From positions 26,172-90,171 of the forward strand of contig NZ_BILZ01000020.1 of NCBI RefSeq assembly GCF_004000825.1: a stretch of DNA of 64,000 bases, in the 5' to 3' direction. Positions 37,015 to 46,017 of this stretch are shown here, in pieces. Within the stretch, counting starts at the first letter, position 1. The number at the start of each line of letters is the position of its first letter. The notes under the pieces were generated by a model that saw nothing but the letters and a program-made list of their open reading frames with translations, was not told where the DNA came from and searched no databases. Source of the stretch: Paenibacillus kobensis NBRC 15729. Lineage in GTDB: Bacteria; Bacillota; Bacilli; Paenibacillales; Paenibacillaceae. Both the position numbers and the translations under genes were made by a program.

Positions 37015-37879
37015 CCAAGCTGAGGCGCTGCGTAACCTGATACGCAACAATGAGAGGCTTCGAACAGGACGAGGAACGCGTATCTTAACGGTCACGAGCG
37101 GCAAGGGGGGCGTCGGCAAGTCGAACTTCAGCTTGAACTTCGCTCTCGCCTTGCAGAAGCTTGGCAAGACAGTGCTCGTGTTCGATGCGGACATTGGCAT
37201 GGCAAATCTGGATGTATTAATGGGACATAACGCAACGTATTCGATCTATCATTTGTTAAAGCAGGATAAGACGATTTGGGACATCATTCAACTCGGTCCG
37301 CAAGGCTTGCATTTTGTAGCCGGCGGATCGGGAATGAATGAGTTGCTGCAGTTGTCCGATGCTCAATTGAACAAGTTTATCGACCAGCTCGATAATCTGC
37401 AGGGCAAATACGATTACTTGCTGTTCGATACAGGTGCGGGTTTGTCGAAGGAAGCGGCGAGTCTTATTGCAGCCGCCCACGAGACTATCGTCGTGACGAC
37501 ACCTGAACCTACTGCAATTACTGATGCTTATGCACTAATGAAAATGGTTCGTTCCTTCGGACACGAGCCGACATTCCGCCTTGTTGTCAACCGGGCGATG
37601 GATGCGAGGGAAGGGCAGCAGACCGCGGATAAAATCGCGATGGCGGCACGCAAGTTTATGGGGATTGAAGTTCCGCTGCTCGGCATAATTGCTGACGATC
37701 CGAATGTGAGCCGGGCAGTACGTCAGCAGACGCCGTTTACGATTGCGTACCCGGCAAGCGATGCAACGAAAGGAATTCAATCGATAGCAAGAGCTTACCT
37801 CGATATGCCCGCGCTTCGTGAAGCGACTAGCGGCGGTATCAAAGGATTTCTACATAAGATGGTTAGGCTGATGAAATAA
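37007..37879 (+). CDS. flhG: Flagellum site-determining ATPase FlhG (YlxH)
   Basis: MinD/ParA-type ATPase (290 aa) that partners FlhF. The N-terminal FlhF-activating motif (QAEALRNLIRNNERL) is followed by a deviant Walker A SGKGGVGKSNFSLNFALAL, switch I ADIGMANLDVL and the Walker B region YDYLLFDTGAGL. The C-terminal amphipathic membrane-targeting helix is GFLHKMVRLMK. It overlaps flhF by 8 nt. Confidence 0.96.
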   Translation: MYDQAEALRNLIRNNERLRTGRGTRILTVTSGKGGVGKSNFSLNFALALQKLGKTVLVFDADIGMANLDVLMGHNATYSIYHLLKQDKTIWDIIQLGPQGLHFVAGGSGMNELLQLSDAQLNKFIDQLDNLQGKYDYLLFDTGAGLSKEAASLIAAAHETIVVTTPEPTAITDAYALMKMVRSFGHEPTFRLVVNRAMDAREGQQTADKIAMAARKFMGIEVPLLGIIADDPNVSRAVRQQTPFTIAYPASDATKGIQSIARAYLDMPALREATSGGIKGFLHKMVRLMK

Positions 37880-37904
37880 TCCTTTGGATAACGGGAGGGG
37901 TTCT

Positions 37905-39221
37905 ATGACGCGGTATCGCGTGCTTGTAGTGGATGATTCCGCCTTCATGCGGGCGATCGTGTCCGACCTTGTGACGAAAGACGAGCAGTTCGAAGTCGTC
38001 GCTACAGCTTCTAACGGCAAAGAGGCTATCGATGCGGTCGATACATTCAAGCCTGATGCTGTAACAATGGATTTGGAAATGCCCGTCATGAACGGACTCG
38101 AAGCTTTGAAACAAATTATGGCGGTAAGACCTCTTCCGGTCATTATGCTATCGGGCATAAGCGATGAGAATACGCGGGATACGATCAAAGCGCTGCAAAG
38201 CGGTGCTTTCGATTTCATCCGTAAGCCGGCGATCGACGGTTCCGTCGATATCGAACAAGTCGGCGGTCAACTGCTCGATAAACTGCGAATTGCCGTACTG
38301 GTCGGCCGAAGCCGGCTAAAGCCCGAGGCAAGAAAGCCCACGAGCTTGGAAGCTGCAATGCCGCCTGCTGACCGGAAGCGTCCGGGAGGCAAACCTGCAG
38401 CGAAAGCCGAGTTGACTGAAGCGGCTGACCGCGCGGGAACAAGCAAGCGGGCAGCTAAGTCCGCACAGGAGAATGGTTCATCGGGATCTTCACCACAAGT
38501 GGAGAAAACGGCGAAAGCGGCAACTAAGCCAGCGAAACCGGCAGCTTCCAAGGAGAAGCAGGAGCAGAGCGTCAAAGCAGCTGTGATTCCGTCTGAGCCG
38601 GCAGAAACGGGTGTGTCGAACAACAAGCCGAAAGGCTCCACTGTGTTCGACAGCGTCGTCTTGATCGGCACGTCTACCGGCGGGCCTAAAGCGCTGCACG
38701 AAGTAATCTGCTCGCTGCCTTCAAAGCTTGCCGCGCCGGTATTGGTTGTGCAGCATATGCCGCCCAACTTCACTCGCTCGCTGGCTCAGCGGCTTGATGC
38801 ATTCAGTGCGGTTCGCGTCACGGAGGCTGTGCAGGGAGAACGAGTCGAGACCGGCACCGTATACATTGCGCCGGGCGGCTATCACATGGAGCTGGCGAAG
38901 GACAGAAGCGGCTACTACGTGAATCTCACCTTGGAAGAAGCGCGAAGCGGCCATCGGCCTTCGGTCGATGTATTGTTCGAATCCGCCGTCCGTTATTCCG
39001 AATTGAACCGCCATGCGGTTATTATGACGGGAATGGGCAGTGACGGAGCCAAAGGGATGAAAGCACTTCGCGACAGCGGCGCACGAACGACGATTGCTGA
39101 ATCAGAGCAAACTTGCGTCGTATACGGCATGCCGAGATCGGCTGTCGAGATTGGCGCAGTTACCGATGTGCTGCCGCTTTCGCGTATTGCTGGCTTTCTG
39201 GCAAGCGCGCTTGGCAAGTAG
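37905..39221 (+). CDS. cheB: Chemotaxis protein-glutamate methylesterase CheB
   Basis: Demethylates and deamidates chemoreceptors (438 aa). The receiver domain has D10-D11 and phospho-acceptor D56 (TMDLEMPVMNG). The C-terminal methylesterase has the triad Ser (IGTSTGGPKAL), His (VVQHMPPNFT) and Asp (GMGSDGAKGM). An ~100-residue Lys/Ala/Pro-rich linker joins them, much longer than usual. The frame opens at a TTG at 37884, but GGGAGGGG precedes the ATG at 37905. Confidence 0.96.
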   Translation: MTRYRVLVVDDSAFMRAIVSDLVTKDEQFEVVATASNGKEAIDAVDTFKPDAVTMDLEMPVMNGLEALKQIMAVRPLPVIMLSGISDENTRDTIKALQSGAFDFIRKPAIDGSVDIEQVGGQLLDKLRIAVLVGRSRLKPEARKPTSLEAAMPPADRKRPGGKPAAKAELTEAADRAGTSKRAAKSAQENGSSGSSPQVEKTAKAATKPAKPAASKEKQEQSVKAAVIPSEPAETGVSNNKPKGSTVFDSVVLIGTSTGGPKALHEVICSLPSKLAAPVLVVQHMPPNFTRSLAQRLDAFSAVRVTEAVQGERVETGTVYIAPGGYHMELAKDRSGYYVNLTLEEARSGHRPSVDVLFESAVRYSELNRHAVIMTGMGSDGAKGMKALRDSGARTTIAESEQTCVVYGMPRSAVEIGAVTDVLPLSRIAGFLASALGK

Positions 39222-39281
39222 CTCCTTAGGTTATACAAGCTTGATCACGTTTGGCGAAGTTATCAACGGAGGTGCCGGAGC

Positions 39282-41345
39282 ATGGACATGAACGCATATT
39301 TGTCAATGTTTATCGATGAATCGAATGACCACCTGCAAGCGCTCAACGAAAATTTACTTAAGCTGGAGAACGATCCTGGGGATATCAGTATCGTTCAAGT
39401 CATTTTCCGTTCTGCACATACGCTCAAAGGGATGTCCGCGACGATGGGATTCGAAGATCTCGCATCGCTGACGCACGAGATGGAGAATGTGCTGGATCTG
39501 GTTCGCAACAGTAAGCTTGCGATGGACAGCTTCATTTTCGACACGTTGTTCAAAGGTTTGGATGCGCTCGAAGCGATGGTGCAGGACATCGTCGGCGGAG
39601 GCACTGGCAAAGCGGATGTCAGCAGTATTGTTGTTTCTCTGCAGTCGATCGTCAAAGGGGATTATCTGAAGGCTGCACAGCCGTCAGCAGACGCTCCTGC
39701 GCAGAACAGCGGTTCCAGTGGAACATCAGGCGGCGCGCTGCTCGATATTTTCCAGCAATCTGTCTTAAAGCAATCGATCGAGTCCGGTAACCAAGCTTAT
39801 TACATAAAAGTAACGCTGCGCGAAGACTGCGTGTTGAAAGCAGCTCGTGCATATATGGTGTTCGACGTACTGGAAAGCAACGGTGAAGTAATCAAATCCG
39901 AACCGTCTGTACAAGATTTGGAGCAGGAAAAGTTCGACCGTTCGTTCATCGTCTTCCTTATCTCTGGCACAGACGCTGAAGAGTTGAAGAGTCGGATTGA
40001 ATCGGTCTCGGAAGTGGATTCGGCAGACGTTGTACTGCTCGATGCTGAATCGCTGCAAATGTATGGTCCAGTGCCGGACAATCAGCAAAAGCCAGCAGCT
40101 TCGCAGGCTGCGCCAGCTGTGCAAGCACGCGAAGCGGCTGTGCGGGAGACGTCAGCTGCCAAGTCGCAGACGGCTGCGACCGGGGCGGCTGTGGCGAACC
40201 GGACGATCCGCGTCGACATCGACCGGCTCGATTCGCTCATGAACCTGTTCTCGGAGCTGCTCATTGACCGGGTTCGGCTCGAGCAGTTGTCCAGCGAAAT
40301 CAAACGAAGCGATTTGATCGAGACCGTTGAGCATATGGCACGCGTCAGTACTGATTTGCAAGACATCGTCTTGAAGCTTCGGATGGTGCCGGTTGAATCG
40401 GTATTTAACCGGTTCCCGCGGATGGTTCGGGATATTGCCAAGCAATTGGACAAAAAAATCGACCTCGTCGTGACGGGGGCCGAGACGGAGCTGGACCGGA
40501 CCGTTATCGATGAAATCGGCGATCCGCTCGTCCATCTGCTTCGCAACTCGCTCGACCATGGCGTTGAGATGCCGGCCGATCGTCTCGCAGCGGGCAAGCC
40601 GGAGACGGGGACGGTTCACCTCCGTGCTTTCCACAGCGGCAACCATGTGTTTATCGAGGTTGAAGATGACGGGAACGGCATCGACGCTGCCAAAGTAAGA
40701 CGGATTGCGGTGAAGAACGGCGTACTGTCGGAAGAAGAAGCAAACAAGCTGTCGGAAGAACAAGCTCAGATGTTAATCTTTGCTGCAGGGTTCAGTACGG
40801 CGGACAAAATTTCCGATTTGTCGGGCCGCGGTGTCGGACTTGATGTCGTCAAATCGAAAATTACTTCGCTTGGCGGCCATGTCACGATCCGCTCGCAGCT
40901 CGGCAAAGGAACGATCTTCTCGATTCAGCTGCCGCTTACGCTGTCGATTATATCGGCCATGCTCATACAGATGGGTTCCGAGAAATATGCGATTCCGCTC
41001 TCGTCGATCGTCGAGACAGGCATTATTCAGCGTGACAGCATCGCAACGGTACATGGTAATCAGATGATCGAGTTTCGGGGAACGGTCATTCCGGTCGTAT
41101 CGCTCAGCCGGGTGCTGGATGTTCCGGACTACCGTGAAGATGCGGAGACGGAGACTGAAATCGTCGTCATCCGCAAGAATGACAAGCTTGCTGCACTTAT
41201 GATTGATTCATTCATTGGTCAAAGCGAAATCGTCCTCAAACCGCTCGGCAAATATTTGCCGGCTATCAAGGCATTATCGGGCGCCACGATACTCGGCGAT
41301 GGCCAAGTTGCACTCATTATCGATCCGAATGCTTTCATTAAATAA
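39282..41345 (+). CDS. cheA: Chemotaxis histidine kinase CheA
   Basis: Central kinase of chemotaxis (687 aa). P1 Hpt domain with phospho-accepting H46 (SAHTLKGMSATMGFEDL); a P2 CheY-binding region at about 145-255; an Ala/Gln linker; P3 dimerisation; P4 ATPase (N box HLLRNSLDHGVE, G1 DDGNGID, G2 GRGVGLDVVKS); and P5 CheW-like at the C-terminus (EKYAIPLSSIVETGIIQRDS). ACGGAGGTGCCGG gives the ribosome binding site. The 60-nt gap after cheB holds no clear structure. Confidence 0.97.
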   Translation: MDMNAYLSMFIDESNDHLQALNENLLKLENDPGDISIVQVIFRSAHTLKGMSATMGFEDLASLTHEMENVLDLVRNSKLAMDSFIFDTLFKGLDALEAMVQDIVGGGTGKADVSSIVVSLQSIVKGDYLKAAQPSADAPAQNSGSSGTSGGALLDIFQQSVLKQSIESGNQAYYIKVTLREDCVLKAARAYMVFDVLESNGEVIKSEPSVQDLEQEKFDRSFIVFLISGTDAEELKSRIESVSEVDSADVVLLDAESLQMYGPVPDNQQKPAASQAAPAVQAREAAVRETSAAKSQTAATGAAVANRTIRVDIDRLDSLMNLFSELLIDRVRLEQLSSEIKRSDLIETVEHMARVSTDLQDIVLKLRMVPVESVFNRFPRMVRDIAKQLDKKIDLVVTGAETELDRTVIDEIGDPLVHLLRNSLDHGVEMPADRLAAGKPETGTVHLRAFHSGNHVFIEVEDDGNGIDAAKVRRIAVKNGVLSEEEANKLSEEQAQMLIFAAGFSTADKISDLSGRGVGLDVVKSKITSLGGHVTIRSQLGKGTIFSIQLPLTLSIISAMLIQMGSEKYAIPLSSIVETGIIQRDSIATVHGNQMIEFRGTVIPVVSLSRVLDVPDYREDAETETEIVVIRKNDKLAALMIDSFIGQSEIVLKPLGKYLPAIKALSGATILGDGQVALIIDPNAFIK

Positions 41346-41359
41346 GGGAGGGATTACGT

Positions 41360-41821
41360 ATGGGAGAAGAATTGAAAGTTATCGTATTCGCGCTAGGTGA
41401 GGAACAGTACGGAATCGAAGTTGATAAAGTACGCACAATCGAACGGATGCAACCGATTACGAGAGTTCCGAAGGCACCTGGCTTCATCAAAGGAGTAATC
41501 AACCTCCGCGGCGTCGTGATTCCTGTCCTTGATCTGAGAGGACGCTTCGGATTGGAAGAGACGGTAGCAACGGATAACTCGCGTATCATTATCGTCGCAG
41601 CGAACGAGCTGGAAGTTGGCTTTATTGTCGATTCGGCTAACGATGTTATTGACATCGATTCCGATACGATCGACAGCCCGCCGGAAGTCGTAGGGGGCAT
41701 TAAAGCGAAATATTTGCAAGGCATTGCAAAGATCGGCGAGAAGCAGCTGCTCGTAATGCTGAACTTGTCTGAAGTGCTCAACCGCAAAGAAATCATTCAA
41801 CTCGAACAGCTTGAGGTATAG
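41360..41821 (+). CDS. cheW: Chemotaxis adaptor protein CheW
   Basis: Couples CheA to receptors (153 aa). Single CheW domain: KVIVFALGEEQYGIEVDKVR, MQPITRVPKAPGFIKGVINL and RGVVIPVLDLRGRFGL. AGGGAGGGATT precedes the ATG. It lies 14 nt after cheA. Confidence 0.97.
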   Translation: MGEELKVIVFALGEEQYGIEVDKVRTIERMQPITRVPKAPGFIKGVINLRGVVIPVLDLRGRFGLEETVATDNSRIIIVAANELEVGFIVDSANDVIDIDSDTIDSPPEVVGGIKAKYLQGIAKIGEKQLLVMLNLSEVLNRKEIIQLEQLEV

Positions 41822-41824
41822 ACC

Positions 41825-42445
41825 GTGAGTGAATTGTACGGTATTGGGGATTTTAAGCTGGACGTTCTGAAAGAAATCGGCAATATCGGGGCGGGCAACG
41901 CGGCGACAGCGTTGTCCCGTCTGCTGGACAAACCGGTCGATATGGCGGTTCCGCAAGTATCGCTGCTCCCGTTCGAGCAGATCGCTGAAATCGTCGGAGG
42001 TTCAGAGCAGATCGTCATCGCTGTGTTTCTGAGAGTGGAAGGCGATGCACCGGGCAACATGTTCTTTATTATCGAAGAGCCGTCGGCTAAGCGGATGATG
42101 CACCGGCTTCTCTCGCTCGATATTCGGGAACAGGAAGGCTATTCCGAGATGGAGCTGTCTGCGCTTTGCGAGATCGGCAACATTTTGGGCGGATCGTACT
42201 TGTCGTCGCTGGCCGATTTCACCGGTCTGTCGCTGATGCCGACTGTACCGTCTGTAGCAGTTGATATGGCGGGTGCTATATTGTCTTACGGCTTGTTGCA
42301 ATTCGGTGAAATGGGCGATTCGGCGCTGCTGATCGAAACATCATTCTTAGAAGGCAGGGATTTGCTGGAGGGGCATTTCTTCCTTATTCCGGATCCCGAT
42401 TCCTTTAACAAAATTTTCCGAGCGCTAGGGGTTACGACCGAATGA
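41825..42445 (+). CDS. cheC: CheY-P phosphatase CheC
   Basis: Hydrolyses CheY-P and binds CheD for adaptation (206 aa). Two phosphatase helices are present: LKEIGNIGAGNAATALSRLL and LCEIGNILGGSYLSSLADF. GTG start; the stop overlaps the cheD start (ATGA). Confidence 0.96.
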   Translation: MSELYGIGDFKLDVLKEIGNIGAGNAATALSRLLDKPVDMAVPQVSLLPFEQIAEIVGGSEQIVIAVFLRVEGDAPGNMFFIIEEPSAKRMMHRLLSLDIREQEGYSEMELSALCEIGNILGGSYLSSLADFTGLSLMPTVPSVAVDMAGAILSYGLLQFGEMGDSALLIETSFLEGRDLLEGHFFLIPDPDSFNKIFRALGVTTE

Positions 42446-42936
42446 CGCAGCAGGTTACAGTAAAGGTCGGCATGGCAGACTTGAACATTGCAACGGATGG
42501 CGCTTTGATTCGAACGACGGGTCTAGGCTCATGTGTAGGCGTTACGTTGTATGATTCGGTTGCTGGAATTGCAGGCATGGCTCACGTGATGCTGCCATCC
42601 TCAGAAATTGCCAAAGAGTCATCCTTCAATACTGCTAAATATGCCGATTCCGCCGTACCGGCTCTTATCGCCCGGATGGAAGAAGCGGGAGCTTCGGTTA
42701 AGCGAATGGTTGCCAAAATGGCTGGAGGAGCGCAAATGTTCGCATTCGCTACGCAAAGCGATACGATGCGGATAGGACCGCGCAACGTAGAGTCGTGCAA
42801 GCTAGCATTAAGTCTGGTTTCCATCCCGATATGCTCAGAAGATACGGGTGCGAATTATGGACGAACGATAGAATTGGACAGCCGCACTGGCATTCTTATG
42901 ATTCGAAGTGTTCAGTTTGGAATAAAGGAGATTTAA
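42442..42936 (+). CDS. cheD: Chemoreceptor glutamine deamidase CheD
   Basis: Deamidates receptor glutamines and pairs with CheC in adaptation (164 aa). The catalytic Cys is in GLGSCVGVTLYD (C31) and His in GIAGMAHVMLP (H48). KMAGGAQMFAF and RNVESCKLAL are further family blocks. It is coupled to cheC by ATGA. Confidence 0.97.
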   Translation: MTQQVTVKVGMADLNIATDGALIRTTGLGSCVGVTLYDSVAGIAGMAHVMLPSSEIAKESSFNTAKYADSAVPALIARMEEAGASVKRMVAKMAGGAQMFAFATQSDTMRIGPRNVESCKLALSLVSIPICSEDTGANYGRTIELDSRTGILMIRSVQFGIKEI

Positions 42937-42937
42937 C

Positions 42938-43375
42938 ATGATTGGAACGTGGCGCTGGAATTTTGGTTTCGGAGCGGCAGGAGGCTTGCTGACTCTGCTG
43001 TTCTCGATGAACGGGAACACGTTTGCGGTTAGCTGCATGAGAGCTGGGTACGCGTTTGCCGCATTTTTCTTGGCCGCCTTTTTGTTCAGGGCGATCTTGA
43101 AGCTTGCTTTGACGCCGCAGCCTTCCATTCCGGTGAGCCGTACCGCCGCTCCTGCTGGACAGTCGGGACAAGGCCAGAACTTTGAGGCGGTGACACCGGA
43201 CGAAACCGAAGCGCTGCATGATTTGCTGAAATCCGATCCGAAAGGCTCTGCTGTACCGCAAGCCGATAAAGAATCGAACGGGTTTCAACCGCTGAATCCG
43301 CCGAAGCTTGTCTCTACTCAAAACAAAGAACCGGAAGAATTAGCCAAAGCAATACGTCACATGACGGGAGGCTGA
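42938..43375 (+). CDS. Uncharacterised membrane protein between cheD and sigD
   Basis: A 145-aa protein that I do not recognise. Two N-terminal hydrophobic segments (FGFGAAGGLLTLLFSM; AGYAFAAFFLAAFLFRAIL) are followed by a polar, Pro/Gln-rich cytoplasmic-type tail. The tail ends NKEPEELAKAIRHMTGG, a short amphipathic C-terminal element. It starts 1 nt after the cheD stop, with AAAGGAGA as ribosome binding site, and ends 4 nt before sigD, so it is an integral operon member. B. subtilis has no gene here. Confidence 0.75.
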   Translation: MIGTWRWNFGFGAAGGLLTLLFSMNGNTFAVSCMRAGYAFAAFFLAAFLFRAILKLALTPQPSIPVSRTAAPAGQSGQGQNFEAVTPDETEALHDLLKSDPKGSAVPQADKESNGFQPLNPPKLVSTQNKEPEELAKAIRHMTGG

Positions 43376-43379
43376 GACG

Positions 43380-44168
43380 ATGATTGAGCCGAAAACGCCT
43401 CATTTGTCTAACATCGAGAAATGGCGCAAATGGAAGTCGGAAAAAGACATCGATGCGAAGAAGCAACTCATTGAACAATATTTGCCGCTGGTTGATTATG
43501 TGACAAGCCGAATGGCAATCGGTCTGCCGAAGACGGTATCGAAGGATGATCTGTACAGCAACGGTGTAATGGGTCTGATCGATGCGATCGAGAAGTTCGA
43601 TTACGAGCGTGGTTTGCAATTCGAAACGTATGCGTCTTGGCGTATTCGGGGCGCGATCATCGACGGCCTTCGTCAAGGAGACTGGGTACCAAGATCGGTT
43701 CGGGACAAGGCGAAACGAATCGAGGAAGCGTACCAGCTTCTGGAGCAGCAATATTTGCGCTCGGTTACCGATGCGGAAATAAGCAGCTACTTGAACGTAA
43801 CAGAGAAAGAATACAATGTCATGCTGCAAGAAATTGCAGTGACGACGATCTGTTCGCTGGAAGATCCGATCCGTGAGGAAGAGTCTGAGACAAGACTGTC
43901 ACTGCTGATTGACGAGAAGGCGAAAAATCCGGAGTATAAAGTGCATGAGTTTTATTTGAAAGAGTCGCTGGTGAAAGGGATTGAACGGCTGACGGAGAAG
44001 GAGCGTACAGTCGTATCGTTATTCTATTACGAAGAATTGTCGCTAAGCGAAATCGCGGAAGTGATGTCTTTATCGCCATCCCGGATATCACAACTTCATT
44101 CCAAAGCTATTTTACGGCTTCGCGGAGCCTTAGCTAAACATAAAGATCAATTACTCCAAAATATTTAA
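43380..44168 (+). CDS. sigD: RNA polymerase sigma factor SigD (sigma-28)
   Basis: Motility sigma factor (262 aa) for late flagellar, chemotaxis and autolysin genes. Region 2 (LPLVDYVTSRMAIGLPKTVS; RGLQFETYASWRIRGAIIDG), region 3 and the region 4 helix-turn-helix (LSLSEIAEVMSLSPSRISQL) are complete. GGGAGGCTGAGACG precedes the ATG. No flgM gene is visible in this window. Confidence 0.97.
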   Translation: MIEPKTPHLSNIEKWRKWKSEKDIDAKKQLIEQYLPLVDYVTSRMAIGLPKTVSKDDLYSNGVMGLIDAIEKFDYERGLQFETYASWRIRGAIIDGLRQGDWVPRSVRDKAKRIEEAYQLLEQQYLRSVTDAEISSYLNVTEKEYNVMLQEIAVTTICSLEDPIREEESETRLSLLIDEKAKNPEYKVHEFYLKESLVKGIERLTEKERTVVSLFYYEELSLSEIAEVMSLSPSRISQLHSKAILRLRGALAKHKDQLLQNI

Positions 44169-44185
44169 ATTAAGGAGGAGCCGTC

Positions 44186-45592
44186 GTGGCTGAGGCATAC
44201 AATTTGGAAACGTTCATACGAATCCAGATCGCACCGGACAAACTGACTGCATATTTGCAGTTCAACCGTGCCGATGAAACATTCGAATGTTCGCCTGAAG
44301 CACTGGAACGATTCGTGAAGAGCAACGGAGTCGTTTATGGGTTGCAATATGATATTATTCATAAGATTGCAAAAGATCCGAAAGCCTACTTCTATAACCA
44401 GACATTGATCGCTTCCGGAGATCCGCCTCAGCAAGGAGAAGACGGTTACATTCTGTTCGCATTCAATATGGGAGACGAGCAGGAGCATCGCCCGGTCGAA
44501 GCTTCGGATGGTACGGTTGACTTGAAAGAAGTGAACCGGATCAACAACGTGAAGCGCGGCCAGTTGGTCGCGGAGAAAGTAGCAGCGACAGAGGGCCGTG
44601 AGGGCAAGAGCGTCATGGGGGTTGTACTTGCTGGCCGCAACGGGAAGGAAGGCCGATTCAAGATCGGCAAGAACGTTGTCCTGAATGCGGAGCAGACAGC
44701 ATTGTATGCTGCTATTGACGGCCAGTTGACAAAAACGGAGAGCGATAAAATTAACGTATTCCCGGTCTACGAAGTGAACGGAGACGTTGATTACCGGACC
44801 GGCAACATCGATTTTATCGGAACCGTCGTCATTCGCGGCAATGTTCTGACCGGATTTCGCGTCAAAGCTTCCGGCGATATTCGCGTCATCGGCGGAGTAG
44901 AAGGAGCGGAAATCGAGACAGACGGTTCCATTGAAATTACCGGCGGCGTCATGGCGGGCGATAAAGGCTACCTGAAAGCCGGTAAAAACATTAAGCTGTC
45001 GTTCGTTCAAGACGGTAAGTTGTTCGCAGGCGAGACGATTACGGTAACCCAGGCCATCATGCATTCGCAGCTCAAAGCGGGTAAGAATGTCGTATGTACG
45101 GGAACCAAAGGATTAATCGTCGGCGGTACGGTTCAAGCCGGTGAGCGTGTAGTGGCTCGAACGATTGGCAATACAATGTCGACTGCGACAACGGTCGAAG
45201 TCGGCGTCCGTCCGGAACTGCGCGGCGAATTGCAGGATCTGAGGACGTCGCTTCGCCAACTGATCGATGCACTCGATAAGACGGAGAAAGCGCTTGGTCT
45301 GCTTGATCAGCTTGCCCTTATCGGGCAACTGAGTGAAGATAAAATGGCGCTTCGTATCAAGCTGAACGCTACGAAAAGAAAAACGAGCGATCAGATTGAC
45401 GAGAACCGAGAGCGTATTTTTGAAATCGAAAAGGCGCTCGAAGAAACGGACGTCGCGCGTGTAGACGTTGCGAACACTTGCTATGCCGGTACGAAGATTG
45501 TTATCGGCCGCTATACCAGATTCGTAAAAGATCCGACCAATCGAATTTCGTTCCGCTTGCAGGAAGGCGAAGTTGCAATGGTTTCGTATTAA
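44186..45592 (+). CDS. DUF342/FapA-family protein
   Basis: A 468-aa protein of the FapA (DUF342) family. The N-terminal ~150 residues are a variable domain. A central right-handed beta-helix of polymer-forming type follows (FKIGKNVVLNAEQTALYAAI; GNVLTGFRVKASGDIRVIGG), then a coiled coil at about 345-430. Soluble; the function is not established. GTG start with AAGGAGGAGCC. It directly follows sigD, a place held by swrB in B. subtilis. Confidence 0.88.
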   Translation: MAEAYNLETFIRIQIAPDKLTAYLQFNRADETFECSPEALERFVKSNGVVYGLQYDIIHKIAKDPKAYFYNQTLIASGDPPQQGEDGYILFAFNMGDEQEHRPVEASDGTVDLKEVNRINNVKRGQLVAEKVAATEGREGKSVMGVVLAGRNGKEGRFKIGKNVVLNAEQTALYAAIDGQLTKTESDKINVFPVYEVNGDVDYRTGNIDFIGTVVIRGNVLTGFRVKASGDIRVIGGVEGAEIETDGSIEITGGVMAGDKGYLKAGKNIKLSFVQDGKLFAGETITVTQAIMHSQLKAGKNVVCTGTKGLIVGGTVQAGERVVARTIGNTMSTATTVEVGVRPELRGELQDLRTSLRQLIDALDKTEKALGLLDQLALIGQLSEDKMALRIKLNATKRKTSDQIDENRERIFEIEKALEETDVARVDVANTCYAGTKIVIGRYTRFVKDPTNRISFRLQEGEVAMVSY

Positions 45593-45634
45593 GAAGCCGT
45601 AGTACGATCGTACGAAGGAAAGGGGAGTGCGAGA

Positions 45635-45964
45635 ATGACCTATCGTTCCATTGACCTTCAGACATCAGTTGCGCGAATACCTGACAAGACGATTACGCAC
45701 AGTCAAAGTATACATAAACCGACCGCCGACCAGTTGTTCGTTGCGGATCAAGCGGCCAGGGAGCAAACCCGGGCCCGCACCCGCAATGAGAAGATGGAGA
45801 AATCGGCGGAATCGTCCATTCGGGATGGAGGCAGCAACAAACGGAAGGATCAGGGTACCCAGAAGCGCCGGCATGCAGCCGATTCGGCTAACGTTACGCA
45901 GACGGACCACGGTCCGGCCGGCAGCCATCCGTATAAAGGCAAACAAATTGATCTATCGATGTAA
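45635..45964 (+). CDS. Uncharacterised small basic protein
   Basis: A 109-aa polar, charged protein (many Lys/Arg/Gln, no hydrophobic segment) that I cannot assign. It ends in HPYKGKQIDLSM. AAAGGGGAGTG before the ATG at 45635 supports this frame; a second ORF in another frame (45651-45968) has no ribosome binding site and is rejected. It lies inside the post-sigD tail of the flagellar cluster. Confidence 0.65.
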   Translation: MTYRSIDLQTSVARIPDKTITHSQSIHKPTADQLFVADQAAREQTRARTRNEKMEKSAESSIRDGGSNKRKDQGTQKRRHAADSANVTQTDHGPAGSHPYKGKQIDLSM

Positions 45965-46017
45965 TTAGCAGCATGCTGCAGCCATGGATGCTGCGGCAAG
46001 AAGCAGGTGAGACTAAG

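Noticed and set aside
45602..45613. Perfect 12-bp palindrome GTACGATCGTAC
   Set aside because: Short, single copy, directly before a ribosome binding site; nothing else supports an operator.
45651..45968. Alternative-frame ORF over the small gene after the DUF342 gene
   Set aside because: The frame starting at 45635 has a well-placed AAAGGGGAGTG; this one has none.
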